NCBI GenBank assembly: GCA_021741925.1
Contig: JAIOWW010000055.1
Span: forward strand, 1-7,257
Length of the DNA stretch: 7,257 nt
Reading direction: 5' to 3'
Origin: Pontimonas sp.
Lineage (GTDB): Bacteria > Actinomycetota > Actinomycetes > Actinomycetales > Microbacteriaceae
Part shown: positions 5,858 through 7,257 of the stretch, piece by piece
Position numbering within the stretch: the first letter of the stretch is position 1
Layout: the number at the start of each line of letters is the position of its first letter
The notes under the pieces: model-generated
Databases searched by the model: none
What the model was told of the DNA's origin: nothing
Seen by the model: the letters and a program-made list of their open reading frames with translations, nothing else
Translations under genes and position numbers: made by a program

Positions 5858-7257
5858 TTACTCCTCGTCCCACTCGGGCGCGTGGTCCCTGGCGTATTGC
5901 ACCTGAGAGTTACCCACACCCTGGGGGACCATCGGCCACACCATCGAGTCCTTGGACACGATGAAGTCAATCACCACAGGGCGATCGTTGGTCTCCATTG
6001 CGAGCTTGATGGCGGGCTCAACTTCCTCTTTGGTGCGCACCCGAATGCCGAGCGCTCCATACGAGTCTGCAAGCTTCACAAAATCAGGGATCATGGCGGT
6101 CTCGTGACCCGTGTTCAAATCGGTGAACGAGTGGCGACCGTCATAGAACAGTGACTGCCATTGACGAACCATTCCGAGCGATGAGTTGTTGATGATGGCA
6201 ACCTTGATCGGAATGTTGTTGATCGTGCAGGTCGCAAGCTCCTGATTGGTCATCTGGAAGCAGCCATCACCGTCAATTGCCCACACCAGACGCTCAGGTT
6301 CCGCAACTTTCGCACCCATGGCAGCAGGAACCGCATAACCCATGGTTCCAGCCCCTCCGGAGTTCAACCACGCATTGGGGCGCTCATACTTGATGAACTG
6401 AGCAGCCCACATTTGGTGCTGCCCGACACCCGCGGCAAATACCGCTTCGGGTCCCGACATCTCGCCAATCTTCTGGATAACCCATTGCGGGGAGAGCAGA
6501 CCATCGTCGGGTTCGTCATAACCCAGCGGGTACTGCTCGCGCAGGAAGGTCAGCCGCTCCCACCAGGCGGTGTAATCAGGCTTGTGTGCCTTTGCTGCCT
6601 GGTTGAAAGCTGTCAGCAGGTCACCCAGCACATCCTTCACATCACCCACAATGGGCACTTCTGCGTGACGAATCTTGCCAATTTCTGCAGGATCGATGTC
6701 CACGTGGATGACCTTGGCGTTGGGGGCAAACTCGCTGGCTTTTCCGGTCACCCGGTCGTCAAATCGAGCACCGAGGACCACCAAGAGATCAGATTCCTGG
6801 AACGACAAAACAGCAGGGACGGTCCCGTGCATACCGGGCATACCGAGATTCAGGGGGCTCGAGTCAGGGAAAGCACCTCTCGCCATCAAAGTGGTGACTA
6901 CTGGAGCACCCACCTTGTTGGCAAACGCTGCGAGCTCTTTGTGAGCTCCCGCACGAATAACTCCACCACCCACATACAAAACAGGCTTCGATGCTTCGGC
7001 AATCATCTGTGCAGCGACTTGGACCTGCTTCGCGTTCGCCTTCGTCACCGGGTGGTAACCGGGGAGATCAATCTCCGGTGGCCAGATAAAAGGCGCGGAT
7101 TTCTGTTGAGCGTCCTTCGTGACGTCCACCAAGACGGGGCCTGGACGACCAGAGGTCGCGATGTGAACAGCGGCAGCGATCACGGCGGGGATTTCTTCTG
7201 GCTTGGTCACCAAGAACGAGTGCTTGGTGATCGGCATGGTCACACCGGAAATATCCA
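5858..7257 (-). CDS. ilvB: Acetolactate (acetohydroxyacid) synthase, large catalytic subunit, 5'-truncated by window edge
   Basis: The product condenses two pyruvates to acetolactate, or pyruvate with 2-ketobutyrate to acetohydroxybutyrate, using thiamine diphosphate, Mg2+ and FAD in the cytoplasm; this is the first common step of valine, leucine and isoleucine synthesis. About 465 residues are visible. The frame stays open to the right edge and reads DISGVTMPITKH there, so the GTG at 7243 is an internal valine codon, not the start. Numbering from that codon, the central FAD-type domain spans roughly 70-210 (GGGVIRAG at 92-99, GARFDDRVTG at 158-167). The C-terminal thiamine-diphosphate domain follows, with GDG at 325-327 and the paired NN at 352-353, then GMVRQWQ at 357-363. 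The missing N-terminal ~140 residues would hold the catalytic glutamate. The stop is TAA, 2 nt before ilvN. The family is clear; only the missing start is uncertain. Confidence 0.97.
   Translation of the reverse strand, partial: DISGVTMPITKHSFLVTKPEEIPAVIAAAVHIATSGRPGPVLVDVTKDAQQKSAPFIWPPEIDLPGYHPVTKANAKQVQVAAQMIAEASKPVLYVGGGVIRAGAHKELAAFANKVGAPVVTTLMARGAFPDSSPLNLGMPGMHGTVPAVLSFQESDLLVVLGARFDDRVTGKASEFAPNAKVIHVDIDPAEIGKIRHAEVPIVGDVKDVLGDLLTAFNQAAKAHKPDYTAWWERLTFLREQYPLGYDEPDDGLLSPQWVIQKIGEMSGPEAVFAAGVGQHQMWAAQFIKYERPNAWLNSGGAGTMGYAVPAAMGAKVAEPERLVWAIDGDGCFQMTNQELATCTINNIPIKVAIINNSSLGMVRQWQSLFYDGRHSFTDLNTGHETAMIPDFVKLADSYGALGIRVRTKEEVEPAIKLAMETNDRPVVIDFIVSKDSMVWPMVPQGVGNSQVQYARDHAPEWDEE
5861..5866 (-). 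promoter_or_regulatory. Shine-Dalgarno of ilvN inside the end of ilvB
   Basis: The minus strand reads GAGGAG, 5 nt before the ATG at 5855, and lies entirely within the last codons of ilvB, before its TAA. It fixes the ilvN start at 5855 rather than the in-frame GTG 18 nt upstream at 5873, which would overlap ilvB. The arrangement favours translational coupling of the two subunits. Confidence 0.8.

Noticed and set aside
7229..7243. GTG at 7243 as the ilvB start
   Set aside because: The frame continues upstream to the window edge, and the product would lack the N-terminal thiamine-diphosphate/catalytic domain; a truncated gene at the edge explains it better.
1..7257. Defence, mobile, phage, CRISPR or retron-like system
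   Set aside because: All DNA is accounted for by eight co-directional metabolic or envelope genes; I saw no transposase, integrase, repeat array, tRNA or large intergenic region.

Overview
The window is a run of eight protein genes, all on the minus strand, with almost no non-coding DNA. In transcription order (right to left on the + coordinates) they are ilvB (5' end beyond the right edge), ilvN, ilvC, serA, otsB, leuB, a GtrA-like small membrane protein gene, and an NAD(P)-dependent epimerase/dehydratase-like gene (3' end beyond the left edge). The junctions are a 2-nt gap, a 40-nt gap, a 28-nt gap, a 1-nt overlap, a 9-nt gap, a 10-nt gap and a 4-nt overlap. I see no convincing terminator or internal promoter, so the simplest reading is one long transcript starting upstream of the window. 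No rRNA, tRNA, mobile element, CRISPR array or long repeat was seen, and no stretch over 300 bases lacks a gene.

The order ilvB-ilvN-ilvC-serA-leuB is characteristic of Actinomycetota (mycobacteria and corynebacteria have related arrangements). The long SerA with both an intervening domain and an ACT domain, and the short class I IlvC, agree with this. The GC content, mid-50s percent by eye in the core, is low for the phylum. Together with the compact spacing this suggests a streamlined aquatic relative of Microbacteriaceae (Luna-type freshwater or marine actinobacteria). That placement is inference, not proof.

Functionally, 4283-7257 encodes acetohydroxyacid synthase (catalytic and regulatory subunits) and ketol-acid reductoisomerase, the first two steps of valine/isoleucine synthesis. 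SerA (2662-4254) opens serine synthesis, and LeuB (818-1864) performs the third reaction of the leucine branch. Between serA and leuB sits otsB, a trehalose-6-phosphate phosphatase gene whose ATG overlaps the serA stop and which lacks its own Shine-Dalgarno. This ties a compatible-solute enzyme to amino-acid biosynthesis.

The left 800 bases differ from the core. GtrA-like proteins and sugar-nucleotide-type epimerases usually belong to surface polysaccharide or cell-wall glycan pathways. Here the GC is visibly lower and AGA/AGG arginine codons are common, whereas ilvC uses only CGN. The two genes nevertheless follow leuB without a break. The window looks like an ordinary biosynthetic operon with an unusual inserted gene and an unusual tail. 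I found no evidence of a dramatic new system such as defence, retron or phage.
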